A stretch of 64,000 nt of DNA from Streptomyces fumigatiscleroticus (GTDB lineage Bacteria > Actinomycetota > Actinomycetes > Streptomycetales > Streptomycetaceae): contig NZ_BMQF01000002.1 in NCBI RefSeq assembly GCF_014647975.1, positions 124,001 to 188,000 of the forward strand, written 5' to 3'. The notes below the pieces were generated by a model that was not told where the DNA came from, made no database searches, and saw nothing but the letters and a program-made list of their open reading frames with translations. Made by a program: the position numbers and the translations under genes. Below are positions 21,603 through 30,143 of this stretch, piece after piece; position 1 is the stretch's first letter; the number at the start of each line of letters is the position of its first letter.

Positions 21603-22837
21603 CCTCCGTGCGTCTGGCGCTCGACGCCTCCGACACCGTCGGCGGGATCTCCGTCCTCTTCTGGCTGCCGATCGTGGCGCTGAGCGTCGCCCTTGTCATC
21701 AAACTGCCCAGCCTGGTCAAGCTGTGGCGGGACCCGATGCTGCGGGCCGTGGGCGGCCTGCTGCTGTTCGCCTGCGCCGTCTTCGTCTTCGCCTCCCCGT
21801 CGGTGATCGGCTGGACCAACCGCGTCACCGGGATACCGAACATCGCCGCCCCGCTGGTGTACTCCCTGCTCACCGCGTTGTGCGCGTCCTGGCTGCTGCT
21901 CATCGTGGCCTGGCGCAACGGGCTGTCCGACCGTTCGGCCTCCACCCGCCGCGCGGCCCGGTGGGTCGTCCTCGTCTACGCCGGAGTGGTCGTCGCCCTG
22001 TGGCTGCTCTTCGTCCTCGCGGATGTTCCCGTGGAGCGCCGCCAGGACCTGGACACGTACTACGCCACCACGCCGTTCATGCGCGAGGAGATCCTGCTCT
22101 ACCTGTGCGCGCACACCGTGGCCTGCTCGATCACGGCACGGCTGATCTGGAACTGGGTCCGCACCGACGGCCTGGACGCCTGGCTGCGCTGGGGCCTGAG
22201 ACTCCTGGGCATCGGCTACGCGTCCAACCTGCTCTTCGGCACGGCCAAACTCACCGCCGTCACCGCCCGGCTGACCGGCCACGACCTGGACTGGCTGAGC
22301 ACCGACCTGGCGCCGTCCGCCGCGGCCGTGTCGGCCACCCTGGTCGCGGTGGGCTTCATCCTCCCGCACGCCGGACAGTATCTGCACGAGCGCTGGCGCG
22401 TCCGGGTCGCCCACCGGCACCTGCGGCCCCTCTATCTGCTGATGCGCGAAGTGAACGGCGGCGGCACGCCTTTCACCCCGCGGGCCACCGCGGAGATGCG
22501 GCTGATCCGCCGGGAGACGTTCATCCGCGACGCCCTCCTCCAGCTCTCCCGGCACCTGGACGAGGAGCTGCGCAAGCGGTCGTACACGGTCGCCCTCGGC
22601 CTCGGCCACGAGCCGGACCGGGCCAGGGCCCTGGCCGCCGCCGTCACGGTCCTGGACGCCGTCACCGCCCGCAAGCGGTCCCCGGAGACCGACAGCGCCG
22701 CACCGCCCTCCGGCCCCGAGACCGCCTACCTGTTGCAGGAGATCCAAGCCGTGTCCCAGGCCCTGCGCCACCGCCCCGGCATCGAGGCGGTACGCACCCG
22801 GGCGACCTCCTCCGGCAGAGAGACAACGCACGTATGA
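21599..22837 (+). CDS. MAB_1171c-type multi-helix membrane protein (DUF6545-like)
   Basis: A 412-aa protein starting with GTG inside the previous stop (GTGA). The first ~250 residues hold about seven hydrophobic helices (WLPIVALSVALVIKLPSLVKLW, FACAVFVFASPSVIGWTNRVTG, PLVYSLLTALCASWLLLIVAW, VAVGFILPH among them); the remaining ~150 are cytoplasmic and Arg-rich (RPLYLLMREVNGGG, RRETFIRDALLQLSRHLDEEL). This is the layout of proteins annotated as MAB_1171c family putative transporters in actinobacteria, typically found beside an ImmA/IrrE-type gene. No transport substrate is known, and I see no transporter motif; a sensor role is equally possible. Confidence 0.7.
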   Translation: MTSVRLALDASDTVGGISVLFWLPIVALSVALVIKLPSLVKLWRDPMLRAVGGLLLFACAVFVFASPSVIGWTNRVTGIPNIAAPLVYSLLTALCASWLLLIVAWRNGLSDRSASTRRAARWVVLVYAGVVVALWLLFVLADVPVERRQDLDTYYATTPFMREEILLYLCAHTVACSITARLIWNWVRTDGLDAWLRWGLRLLGIGYASNLLFGTAKLTAVTARLTGHDLDWLSTDLAPSAAAVSATLVAVGFILPHAGQYLHERWRVRVAHRHLRPLYLLMREVNGGGTPFTPRATAEMRLIRRETFIRDALLQLSRHLDEELRKRSYTVALGLGHEPDRARALAAAVTVLDAVTARKRSPETDSAAPPSGPETAYLLQEIQAVSQALRHRPGIEAVRTRATSSGRETTHV

Positions 22838-24237
22838 CACCACGCACCACTCCCACCAGAACCGCCGTCGTCCTGGGGGGATCCCATACCGGCATGCTCG
22901 CGGCCCGCGCCCTGTCCGCGGTCGCCGACCGGGTCGTCGTCGTGGAACGCGACGCCCTGCCCGCAGGCCCCGAACCCCGCAAGGGGCTGCCCCAGGCACG
23001 CCACGCCCACATGCTCTGGTCGGGCGGGGCACAGGCGGTCGAGCGCCTGCTGCCGGGGATCACCGGGGCCCTGCGCGACGCGGGGGCGAACCGGCTGCCG
23101 GTCACCACCGACATGGTCGTGATGGGGCCCAAGGGCTGGTTCCGGCGCTGGGCCGAGTCCCACCACGTACTCCTGGCCGGGCGCGACCTGCTGGACGCCA
23201 CGATCCGCGCGCGGGTCCTCGCCGACGAGCGGATCGAGGTCCTGGAGCGCACCGAGGCGGTCGGTCTCACCGGGACCGCCGCCGCCGTCACCGGCGTACG
23301 CGTCCGCCCCCACCAGGGCCCCGAGCGCACCCTGGCCGCCGGCCTGGTCGTGGACGCCTCGGGCCGTGGCTCCCGGGCCGCCCACTGGCTGACCGGCCTG
23401 GGGCTGCCCGAGCCCCAGCGGCGCGAGATCGACTCCGGACTGGCCTACGCCACCCGGCTCTTCCTCGCCCCCGAGGCGGCCCGGGAACACTTCCCGGTCG
23501 TCAACGTGCAGCCCGACCCGCGCGACGGCGGGCCCGGCCGGGCGGGCTTCCTGCTGCCCGTCGAGAACGGCCGGTGGATCGTCACCCTGTCCGGCACCCG
23601 GGGCGGCCGGCCGTCCCCGGACACCGACGACTTCGCCCGGTTCGCCCGCGAGGAACTGCGGCACCCGGTCATCGGCGAGCTGGTCGAGCGGGCGGAGCCG
23701 CTGACCGATGTGTCGTACACCCGCACCACCGCCAACCGCCGGTACCTCTACGAGCGGATGCCCGCCTGGCCTGAAGGGTTCGCCGTCCTCGGCGACGCGC
23801 TCGCCGCGTTCAACCCGCTCTACGGGCACGGCATGGCGGTCGGCGCCCAGAGCGCGGAGCTCCTCGGAAAGATCGTGCGGCGGTACGGATGGGACGCGCC
23901 GGGCCTGGCGCGCCGCATCCAGCGCGCCATGGCCCGCCCGATCGGCGCGGCCTGGAGCCTGGCCGCCGGCCAGGACGTGTTCTACCCGGGCGCGGCCGAG
24001 GGCGGGCTCACCCGCCGGGACCGGCTGCTGGCCGCGTACGTCGACCGCCTCATGCTCACCGCCACCGGCAACGGGCGCGTCGCCCGCCGGGTGACCGACG
24101 TGACGTCGTTGGAGCGGGGCGCGGGCGTGCTGCTGAGCCCGGCGGTGCTGCTGGCGGCGGTGGCGGGGCCGCTGAAGCCTGCCCTGGACGGGCCGCCGCT
24201 GACCCCGCGGGAGCGTAAGGCGGCGGGATTGGACTGA
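22834..24237 (+). CDS. FAD-dependent oxidoreductase (hydroxylase/reductase type)
   Basis: A 467-aa flavoprotein. TAVVLGGSHTGMLAARALSA is the N-terminal dinucleotide-binding motif (GGSHTG in place of GxGxxG), VVVERD ends the second strand, VVDASGRGSRAAHWL is the DG-type motif, and VLGDALAAFNPLYGHGM is the second FAD motif (GD box). The fold is that of the PHBH/squalene epoxidase superfamily. ATG 22834 overlaps the membrane-protein stop (ATGA). As the third member of the coupled operon it probably modifies a lipid or small molecule linked to the membrane protein; that is inference. The C-terminus (LKPALDGPPLTPRERKAAGLD) is complete. Confidence 0.82.
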   Translation: MTPRTTPTRTAVVLGGSHTGMLAARALSAVADRVVVVERDALPAGPEPRKGLPQARHAHMLWSGGAQAVERLLPGITGALRDAGANRLPVTTDMVVMGPKGWFRRWAESHHVLLAGRDLLDATIRARVLADERIEVLERTEAVGLTGTAAAVTGVRVRPHQGPERTLAAGLVVDASGRGSRAAHWLTGLGLPEPQRREIDSGLAYATRLFLAPEAAREHFPVVNVQPDPRDGGPGRAGFLLPVENGRWIVTLSGTRGGRPSPDTDDFARFAREELRHPVIGELVERAEPLTDVSYTRTTANRRYLYERMPAWPEGFAVLGDALAAFNPLYGHGMAVGAQSAELLGKIVRRYGWDAPGLARRIQRAMARPIGAAWSLAAGQDVFYPGAAEGGLTRRDRLLAAYVDRLMLTATGNGRVARRVTDVTSLERGAGVLLSPAVLLAAVAGPLKPALDGPPLTPRERKAAGLD

Positions 24238-24262
24238 CGGTCCGCCCGTTGTCCGCGGGTGC

Positions 24263-24295
24263 GTCGTGGCTGGTCGCGCAGTTCCCCGCGCCCCT
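24263..24295. repeat. Streptomyces dispersed intergenic repeat, copy A2
   Basis: Identical over 33 bp to 17368-17400. It lies between the convergent stops of the flavoprotein (24237) and lactonase (24323) genes, where no other terminator is visible. Confidence 0.7.
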
Positions 24296-24322
24296 ACGGA
24301 GCGCAGTCGGCCCCTACCGGCG

Positions 24323-25189
24323 TCAGCCCGCGAACGCCGGCTGTGGCAGGCCCTTCCCCGCGCCCGGTACCACCAGCAGCGAGCCCGCCAGCGGGTGCGG
24401 GGCGGCCAGGCCGGTCCGGGCCGTGGTGATGTACAGGTCCGTCAGGTCCGGGCCGCCGAAGGCGCATGCCGTCACGCGCGGTGCCGGCAGCTCGATCACC
24501 CGGTCGAGCCTGCCGTCCGGCGTGTAGCGGCGGACCGCCCCGCCGTCCCACAGGGCGACCCAGACGCAGCCGTCGGCGTCCACGGTGAGGCCGTCGGGGA
24601 AGCCGGCGCCCTCCTCGATCCCGGCGAGCGGGCGGCGGCCGGTGACCCGGCCGGAGGCGTGGTCGTGGTCGAAGACGTCGATACGGCGGGTGGGGGTGTC
24701 GATGTAGTACATGAGCCGGCCGTCGGGGCTCCAGCCGGTGCCGTTGCTCACCGTCACATCGTCCAGGACGGTCTCGACGGCGCCGTCACCGGTGACGCGG
24801 GAGAGCGTGCCGCCGCCCGGTGCCTCGTCGTAGCGCATGGTGCCGGCCCACAGCGAGCCGTCGGGGGCGACGGCGGCGTCGTTGGCGCGGCGGCCGGGGA
24901 CCGGCCCGTGGTGCAGCCAGCAAAAGGAGTCGTCGGGGCCGAGGAGTCCGATGCCGTCCCGGAGGTTCAGCACCAGGCCGCCGCCCGCACGGGGCTTGAC
25001 GGCGCCGACGTGCTGCTCGGTGCGGCGGACCGTGCGGTGCCCGGTCACGGGATCGTAGGTGTGCACGCGGGAGTTGAGGATGTCGATCCAGAGCAGCCGG
25101 CCGGCCGCCGCGTCCCAGGTCGGGCCCTCGCCGAGTTCCGCCTCGGCGCGTACCGCGACCTCGTATGTCGTCGTCATGCTCCCAGTCAT
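24323..25189 (-). CDS. SMP-30/gluconolactonase family lactonase
   Basis: A 288-aa six-bladed propeller enzyme. The metal-binding Glu lies in AELGEGPTWD, the Asn and Asp ligands in VSNGTGWSPDGRLMYYIDT and FPDGLTVDADGCVWVALWDGG, and the substrate-side RRANDAAVAPDGSLWAGTM is also typical. Family members hydrolyse sugar lactones (glucono-, arabinono- or related) in oxidative sugar catabolism. ATG 25189 has GGAG six bases upstream and overlaps the IclR stop in ATGA, so the two are one operon and IclR is its likely regulator. No signal peptide; cytoplasmic. Confidence 0.9.
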   Translation of the reverse strand: MTGSMTTTYEVAVRAEAELGEGPTWDAAAGRLLWIDILNSRVHTYDPVTGHRTVRRTEQHVGAVKPRAGGGLVLNLRDGIGLLGPDDSFCWLHHGPVPGRRANDAAVAPDGSLWAGTMRYDEAPGGGTLSRVTGDGAVETVLDDVTVSNGTGWSPDGRLMYYIDTPTRRIDVFDHDHASGRVTGRRPLAGIEEGAGFPDGLTVDADGCVWVALWDGGAVRRYTPDGRLDRVIELPAPRVTACAFGGPDLTDLYITTARTGLAAPHPLAGSLLVVPGAGKGLPQPAFAG

Positions 25190-25959
25190 CCCACACTCCG
25201 GTGGCCGAGGCGCTCGGACAGGTCGGCGGCGCCCTTCACGGCGAGCTGCTCCAGCTCGATCCGGCGCTCGTCGCTCCAGCGGATCATGGGCACCGAGATG
25301 GAGAGCGCGGCGACGACCTGGCCGGTGCGGTCGCGGACCGGGGCGGCCACGCAGGAGACGTCCGGGTTGGACTCCCGGCTCTCCACCGCGACGCCCCGCT
25401 GCCGGATCTCGGCCAGGGCCTCGCGCAGCGCGGCCGGTTCGGTGATGCTGTTGGGGGTCATCCCGGCCAGCTCGGTGCCGTCGGGGATGCGCGCGGTCAG
25501 CTCCTGCTCCGGCAGCGAGGCCAGCAGCATCTTGCCGACGGAGGTGCAGTGGGCGGGCAGCCGGCGGCCGGCCGCCGACACCATGCGCACGGCGTGCGTG
25601 GAGTCGACCTTGGCGATGTAGATGACGTCGGTCTCCTCCAGGATCGCCACGTGCACCGTCTCGTCGCAGGTCTCGGCGACCGACCGGGCGACCTGCTGCC
25701 CCTCGGCGGCGAGGTCCAGGTGCTCGGCGTAGCGGGCGCCGAGCTGGTACGGGCGTACGCCGAGCCGGTAGCGTCCGGGCTGGCCGGCGACCGGCACGAT
25801 GTACTTGCGGGCCGCGAGCGTGGTGACCAGCTCGTGCACGGTGGTGCGCGGCAGTTGCAGCTTGCGCACGATGTCGGGGGCGGAGAGCGTGCCGTCCCCG
25901 TCCAGGAAGAGCTCGAGAATGTCGAGAGCCCGGGTCACGGCTGGTACGAGACGTCCCAC
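25186..25959 (-). CDS. IclR-family transcriptional regulator
   Basis: A 257-aa regulator: N-terminal winged helix (AVTRALDILELFLDG, then LSAPDIVRKLQLPRTTVHELVTTLAARKYIV) and C-terminal ligand domain (CDETVHVAILEETDVIYIAKVD, RRLPAHCTSVGKMLLASLP, VSCVAAPVRDRTGQVVAALSISVP). IclR proteins control sugar-acid and aromatic catabolism and bind short palindromes; one candidate lies at 25995-26011. GTG 25959 follows GGGAGGGG. It is coupled to the lactonase gene and likely autoregulates the pair. Confidence 0.93.
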   Translation of the reverse strand: MGRLVPAVTRALDILELFLDGDGTLSAPDIVRKLQLPRTTVHELVTTLAARKYIVPVAGQPGRYRLGVRPYQLGARYAEHLDLAAEGQQVARSVAETCDETVHVAILEETDVIYIAKVDSTHAVRMVSAAGRRLPAHCTSVGKMLLASLPEQELTARIPDGTELAGMTPNSITEPAALREALAEIRQRGVAVESRESNPDVSCVAAPVRDRTGQVVAALSISVPMIRWSDERRIELEQLAVKGAADLSERLGHRSVG

Positions 25960-25994
25960 GACCGGCCCCCTCCCTAAGTGGTCTCAGGCGCCTG

Positions 25995-26011
25995 TGTTCG
26001 AGATTTCAACA
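25995..26011. promoter_or_regulatory. Imperfect palindrome upstream of iclR-type gene
   Basis: TGTTCGAGATTTCAACA (25995-26011) is an imperfect dyad with TGTT/AACA ends, 36 nt upstream of the IclR start, in the place expected for an autoregulatory IclR operator. Confidence 0.3.
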
Positions 26012-26092
26012 GGCGATCGGCATGACGAACATTAGGCTAGTCAAAGGCGGCGCGCCCCGGCAATGGTCCGGGAGTGACCGACGGAACCACCG

Positions 26093-27346
26093 CTACCGGC
26101 GTCCGCCGGGGTCGTCCAGCTCGCCGCGGAGCCGCCGGGCCCGCAGCACCAGTTCCAGTTCGAAACGGCGGTCGGGATCGTCGATCCCGTCCCCCCACAG
26201 GGCGCGGATCTGGCGCAGCCGGTAGCGGACGGTCTGCGGATGGACGCCGAGCCGGGCCGCCACCTCCGGCGCCCCGCCCCGGGTCTCCAGCCAGGCCAGC
26301 AGCGTCTGGGCGAGCCGCCGGCCGTGGGCGGGCCCGCAGTGGGCCAGCGGGGCCAGACAGCGCAGCGCCAGATCGTCGAGGAGTTCCCCGGGCTGGAGAA
26401 GGACCAGGGTCTGCGTGTGCTCGGTGCAGTACAGCACCTCCCCGGCCGGCAGCAGGCCCCGCTCCGTCAGATGGACGGCGGTCTCCGCCCAGCGCAGCGA
26501 CTTGGCCGCGTCGGGCAGCGCCACCGGCGGCCCGATCGCGCCCGCCCAGCCGGTCAGCGCCCGGTGCAGCAGCTCGGGGCGCCCGGCGGCGTCCGGCTCG
26601 GGGACGATCATGCGAGGCCGCTCGGACTCCAGGTCGAGCAGGACGTCCTGCCCGACCGCGGGGGCCACCGCCTCCCGCGCCGGGCGCAGCAGCACGCCCA
26701 CCGCCACCCTGCGCGGCAGCGGCCAGCCGATCCGGGCGGCCCGTTCGGCGAGCGCGCCGGGCGGGCCGCCGCGGTGCGGCTCGGCCAGCAGCAGCTCCAT
26801 CAGCCGGCGTCGCAGCCGCAGGCGTTCCCCGGCCCGGCGGGCGGCGGCCTCGGCGTAGCCGCGCACGGACTGGTCGACCAGGCTGTCCAGATACTCGTAG
26901 CCCGCGTCGACCAGCTCGTACATCGCCGGCGGCGGGATGCCGACGCGCTGGCCGATGTCGGCGAGGCGGCGCCAGGCCAGCCGGACGCCCAGCCGGTAGA
27001 CGGCCTGGAGCGAGTCGAGCGAGCGGCCGTGCAGGCCCTCGCCGCGGCCGAACTCGTGGAAGAGGACGGGCGGTACGGCCGGCCGGTCCGCCGTGCGGCC
27101 GGCGTCCGCCAGGTGCCGCACGAAGAGTTCGATGGCGCGGCGGATGCCGACCAGCGCCATCGGCTCGCCGGAACCGGCCGGTACGACGGGCAGGTGGGGG
27201 TGGGCGCGGCGGATCTCGCGCAGGATCTCCTCGGCGAGCTCCGGCGCCTCGGCCAGGGCGAGCGCCGCGAACCGGCGCACCTGCGGACGGGGAACGTCGT
27301 GCCAGGCCGAGCGGGCGACGACGGTTCCCGGGCGGGCGGCGGGCAC
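26093..27346 (-). CDS. PucR-type transcriptional regulator
   Basis: A 417-aa regulator. The C-terminus has the PucR/CdaR helix-turn-helix (LAQTLLAWLETRGGAPEVAARLGVHPQTVRYRLRQIRALWG), preceded by a GGDEF-like central region (RIGWPLPRRVAVGVLL) and an N-terminal helical sensor domain (RRAIELFVRHLAD, LDSLQAVYRLGVRLAWRRL). Members regulate purine, amino-acid or developmental genes in actinobacteria; the ligand is unknown. It starts with GTG, and lies 133 nt from the IclR start on the same strand with no clear target. The small membrane-protein gene at 27350 is immediately upstream on the same strand (3-nt gap), so the two are probably cotranscribed. Confidence 0.86.
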   Translation of the reverse strand: MPAARPGTVVARSAWHDVPRPQVRRFAALALAEAPELAEEILREIRRAHPHLPVVPAGSGEPMALVGIRRAIELFVRHLADAGRTADRPAVPPVLFHEFGRGEGLHGRSLDSLQAVYRLGVRLAWRRLADIGQRVGIPPPAMYELVDAGYEYLDSLVDQSVRGYAEAAARRAGERLRLRRRLMELLLAEPHRGGPPGALAERAARIGWPLPRRVAVGVLLRPAREAVAPAVGQDVLLDLESERPRMIVPEPDAAGRPELLHRALTGWAGAIGPPVALPDAAKSLRWAETAVHLTERGLLPAGEVLYCTEHTQTLVLLQPGELLDDLALRCLAPLAHCGPAHGRRLAQTLLAWLETRGGAPEVAARLGVHPQTVRYRLRQIRALWGDGIDDPDRRFELELVLRARRLRGELDDPGGRR

Positions 27347-27349
27347 GGG

Positions 27350-27502
27350 TCAGCTCCCCCGGCCGGACTGCTCGTAGGTGATCAGCGGGGTGTTCGGCTG
27401 CTCGGGAGCCGCCTGGAGCCGGGCCACGATGCCGAGCGCGGCGGCCACGGCGAGGGCGGCGCCGGCGGCGACGGTGAGCGCGGCGGCGAGCAGTCTGGAC
27501 AT
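27350..27502 (-). CDS. Small single-pass membrane protein (DUF2613-like)
   Basis: A 50-aa peptide: MSRLL, then one hydrophobic helix (AAALTVAAGAALAVAAALGIVARL), then a short tail with PNTPLITYEQSG. The helix plus PNxPLxTY tail resembles the DUF2613 family of tiny actinobacterial membrane proteins, which often adjoin DUF3068/AftD-type genes, as here (divergent from 27811). ATG 27502 follows GAGAGG at eleven bases. The longer upstream frame is rejected because it crosses the opposite promoter. Function unknown; perhaps a small subunit or chaperone of the glycan machinery. Confidence 0.62.
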   Translation of the reverse strand: MSRLLAAALTVAAGAALAVAAALGIVARLQAAPEQPNTPLITYEQSGRGS

Positions 27503-27607
27503 CGCGGGATCAGCCTCTCTGTCCGTCGGTGACGTCCGGCGCCGGTCCGGGGGTCCGCCCGCCCCGGCTTCCACCCCTGCCTGTCGCGGCCCAGTCTCGG
27601 CAGGGCG

Positions 27608-27636
27608 TTGACAGGCCGTCAAGGGGCGCCTACGGT
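27608..27636 (+). promoter_or_regulatory. Housekeeping-type promoter of the envelope-glycan cluster
   Basis: TTGACA (27608-27613), a 17-nt spacer and TACGGT (27631-27636) make a near-ideal HrdB-type promoter reading toward the DUF3068 gene. The -35 box lies within an inverted repeat TTGAC-AGGCC-GTCAA (27608-27622), a possible repressor site. The predicted leader is about 165 nt. Confidence 0.6.
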
Positions 27637-27687
27637 TCCCGGCCCGGGAGCGGCCCCCCGCCGCGGCCCTTCGCGCCACCGCCCCGC

Positions 27688-27760
27688 GCGCACGTCCCCG
27701 CCCCGCACGCGCACGTCCCCCACGCGCACGTCTCCGCCCCGCACGCGCACGTCCCCGCCC
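27688..27760 (+). repeat. Imperfect tandem repeat in the cluster leader
   Basis: GCGCACGTC recurs at 27688, 27709, 27724 and 27745 (spacings 21, 15 and 21 bp), joined by CCCCGCCCCGCAC-type filler. It lies in the predicted 5' leader of the DUF3068 gene. Confidence 0.65.
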
Positions 27761-27810
27761 GGCGCGGCACCCCGTACGCCGGGCGTCGTCCCTAGCCCTG
27801 GAGTGCCCGG

Positions 27811-28851
27811 ATGCGCCGTATCCGCCGCCCTTCGCCCGACCGCGGGACCGCCGCGCCGCGGCCCGCCCGGTGGCGCCGCCCGGCCGTGCCGCTGACCCTG
27901 CTGGGCCTGGGCACGTTCCTGCTGGTGCTGGCGCCGCTGCTGGCCTGGTACGTGACGCCGCGGGCCGCGGTGAACCCGGTCGCCGTCGACACCACCGCCG
28001 TCTACACCGGGCGGGGCAGCGTCCTCGACACCGGCCGGATCGCGACCGTGCCGAACCGGCGGATCACGGTCGTGCAGCGGGTGCGGGGCGACGTACGGGA
28101 CAGCGAGCGCGGCGGCGCCGCCGTCTGGGACGTGACGACCACCGTGGACACCGGGGCGGCGGCGCCGGTCCCCGACCCGCACGGCGCGCTGGAGTTCACC
28201 CGGACCCGCTGGGTGATGGACCGGCGGACCACCGCGCCGGTGCACTGCTGCGGCGAGCACCCCGCGATCGAGGCCGAGGCGTATCTGAAGTTCCCCTTCG
28301 ACGTCCGCAAGCGCTCCTACCGATGGTGGGACGAGTCCCTGGGCGCGGCGGTCACCTTGCGGTACGGGGGCCCGGAGCGGGTGCGGGGGTACACCGGATA
28401 CCGGTTCACCGGTACGGTGCCGCCGGCCCGGGTCGGCACCCGGCTGGTACCGGGCCGCCTGGTCGGCCGGGCGCGCACTCCCTGGGTCCTGGCCGAGGAG
28501 TGGTACGCCAACCACGGCGTCGAGCTGGTCGTCGACCGGCGCACCGGCCGGGTGCTCCGGGCCCAGGTCGGACCGCGCCGCACGCTGCGCGCCCCGGGCG
28601 GCCGGAAGGACGCGGTGGTGCTGCTGGACAGCCGGCGGCTCACCTCCACCATCCCGACGCAGCGGGCGGCGGTGCGGCAGGCGGAACGGGACAACGAGCG
28701 GCTGCGCGCGGTGGGCGAGACGCTGCCCAGGGGCGCTGCCGTGGCCGGGGGTGTCCTGACGGTGGCGGGAGCCCTGCTGCTGGCACTCGGAGGCAGGGGC
28801 GGCCGGCGGTCCGGTACGCCGGGCGGGTCCCGGCCGGTTCTCACGGAGTGA
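27811..28851 (+). CDS. DUF3068 membrane protein (PorA-family annotation)
   Basis: A 346-aa protein with an N-terminal helix (PLTLLGLGTFLLVLAPLLAWYVTPR), a large extracytoplasmic beta-rich domain (TRTRWVMDRRTTAPVHCCGEH, GYTGYRFTGTVP, WYANHGVELVVDRRTGRVL) and a C-terminal helix (GAAVAGGVLTVAGALLLALGG). This two-anchor form is DUF3068, sometimes called porin PorA family, commonly clustered with glycosyltransferases and AftD-like enzymes in actinobacteria. It may act in folding, anchoring or export of a surface glycan. ATG 27811 has GGAG seven bases upstream. It is the first gene after the promoter at 27608. Confidence 0.82.
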   Translation: MRRIRRPSPDRGTAAPRPARWRRPAVPLTLLGLGTFLLVLAPLLAWYVTPRAAVNPVAVDTTAVYTGRGSVLDTGRIATVPNRRITVVQRVRGDVRDSERGGAAVWDVTTTVDTGAAAPVPDPHGALEFTRTRWVMDRRTTAPVHCCGEHPAIEAEAYLKFPFDVRKRSYRWWDESLGAAVTLRYGGPERVRGYTGYRFTGTVPPARVGTRLVPGRLVGRARTPWVLAEEWYANHGVELVVDRRTGRVLRAQVGPRRTLRAPGGRKDAVVLLDSRRLTSTIPTQRAAVRQAERDNERLRAVGETLPRGAAVAGGVLTVAGALLLALGGRGGRRSGTPGGSRPVLTE

Positions 28852-28991
28852 CGGGGTACCGGCTGCGCCAAAGCCGCGATTTGTCACCTGCGTGAGTAGC
28901 CGTGGCTCGACCGCCGGGCGAAAACTGTGCAACTCCACCCCGGAGCACATCCCGTCCGTCCCCGGCTCGCCCGCAACGAGTTGGAGCACCC

Positions 28992-30143
28992 ATGCCCCAG
29001 CACGTGCCGTCGTCGCTCCACGCCCCGGCCCCCGGCGTGCCGCAGCTCCTCCCGGCGCCCCCGCCGCAGCCGCGCCGGATCGTCTTCCTCGCCCACCGTG
29101 ACCTCGGCAACCCGGCCGCCGGCGGCTCCGAGGTCCTGGTCGACCGGCTCGCCGGCGGCCTGACCCGCCTCGGCCACCAGGTCACCCTGGTGTGCGGGGG
29201 AGGCGCCTCCGTCCGCGACTACCGGGTGGTGTCGGCGGGCGGCGCCTACGGCCACTACCTGCGCGCCCGGTCGGTCTTCGCCCGCCGGGTCGGCGCGGCC
29301 GATCTGCTGGTCGAGGTCTGCAACGGCGTGCCGTACCTGGCCCCGCTGTGGCACCGCGGCCCCACCCTCTGCCTGGTCAACCACGTGCACACGGATCTGT
29401 GGCGGATGCGGTTCGGCGGTGCGCTGGCCCCGGCCGCCCGGATCGGCCGAAGACTCGAACACTGGGCGCTGACCGGTGCGCACCACCGCGGCCTGCTGGT
29501 GGCCGTGTCGCCCTCGACGGCGCACGCGCTGCACGCGATCGGCGTCGGACGGGACCGCATCCGCATCGTCCACAACGGCGTGGAGGAGCCGGGCCCGCCC
29601 GCCCGGCGCTCACCGGAGCCGCTGTTCGTGGCGGTCGGCCGGCTCGTCGAGTACAAGCGGATCGACCTGCTGCTGCGGCTGTGGGAGCGGGTGCGGCCGG
29701 TCACCGGCGGCCGGCTGCTGATCGTCGGCGACGGGCCCGAGCGGGGCCGGCTGGAGCGGCTGGCCGGTCCCGGCGCGGAGTTCACCGGCCACGTCCCGGA
29801 GGCCGACAAGCACCGCCTGCTGTGCGCGGCCTGGCTGCTGCTGCATCCGTCCGCCGTCGAGGGCTGGGGCCTGGTGGTCACCGAGGCGGCGGTGCGCGAG
29901 ACCCCGGCGATCGCCTTCGACGTGCCCGGACTGCGGGACTCCGTCGTCGACGGCGTCACCGGCGTCCTCGCCCGGGGGGAGCCGTCCTTCGCGGCGGCCT
30001 GGTGCGCCCTCGCCCTCTCCGCGCACCGCCGTGCGGCGATGGGCCGGGCCGCCCGCGCCCGCGCCGCCCGCTACCGCTGGCACCGCACGGTCGCCCGGTT
30101 CCGCACGGTGGCGGCCGAGGCGGTACGGGGCTGGCCGCCGTGA
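28992..30143 (+). CDS. GT4-family glycosyltransferase
   Basis: A 383-aa cytoplasmic GT-B enzyme. The N-terminal half binds acceptor (RIVFLAHRDLGNPAAGGSEV, LVNHVHTDLWRMRFGG); the C-terminal half binds nucleotide sugar (FVAVGRLVEYKRIDLLLRLW, LLIVGDGPERGRLE, GHVPEADKHRLLCAA and the E-x7-E motif in SAVEGWGLVVTEAAVRETP). It should transfer a sugar from an NDP-sugar onto a lipid or glycan precursor. ATG 28992 follows GTTGGAG; the earlier in-frame start is rejected. Its stop overlaps the next start in GTGA. It probably supplies the precursor for the AftD-like enzyme downstream. Confidence 0.9.
   Translation: MPQHVPSSLHAPAPGVPQLLPAPPPQPRRIVFLAHRDLGNPAAGGSEVLVDRLAGGLTRLGHQVTLVCGGGASVRDYRVVSAGGAYGHYLRARSVFARRVGAADLLVEVCNGVPYLAPLWHRGPTLCLVNHVHTDLWRMRFGGALAPAARIGRRLEHWALTGAHHRGLLVAVSPSTAHALHAIGVGRDRIRIVHNGVEEPGPPARRSPEPLFVAVGRLVEYKRIDLLLRLWERVRPVTGGRLLIVGDGPERGRLERLAGPGAEFTGHVPEADKHRLLCAAWLLLHPSAVEGWGLVVTEAAVRETPAIAFDVPGLRDSVVDGVTGVLARGEPSFAAAWCALALSAHRRAAMGRAARARAARYRWHRTVARFRTVAAEAVRGWPP

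Noticed and set aside
27688..27760. CRISPR-like repeats upstream of the DUF3068 gene
   Set aside because: Only four 9-bp cores at 15-21 bp spacing with similar filler; too short for a CRISPR array.
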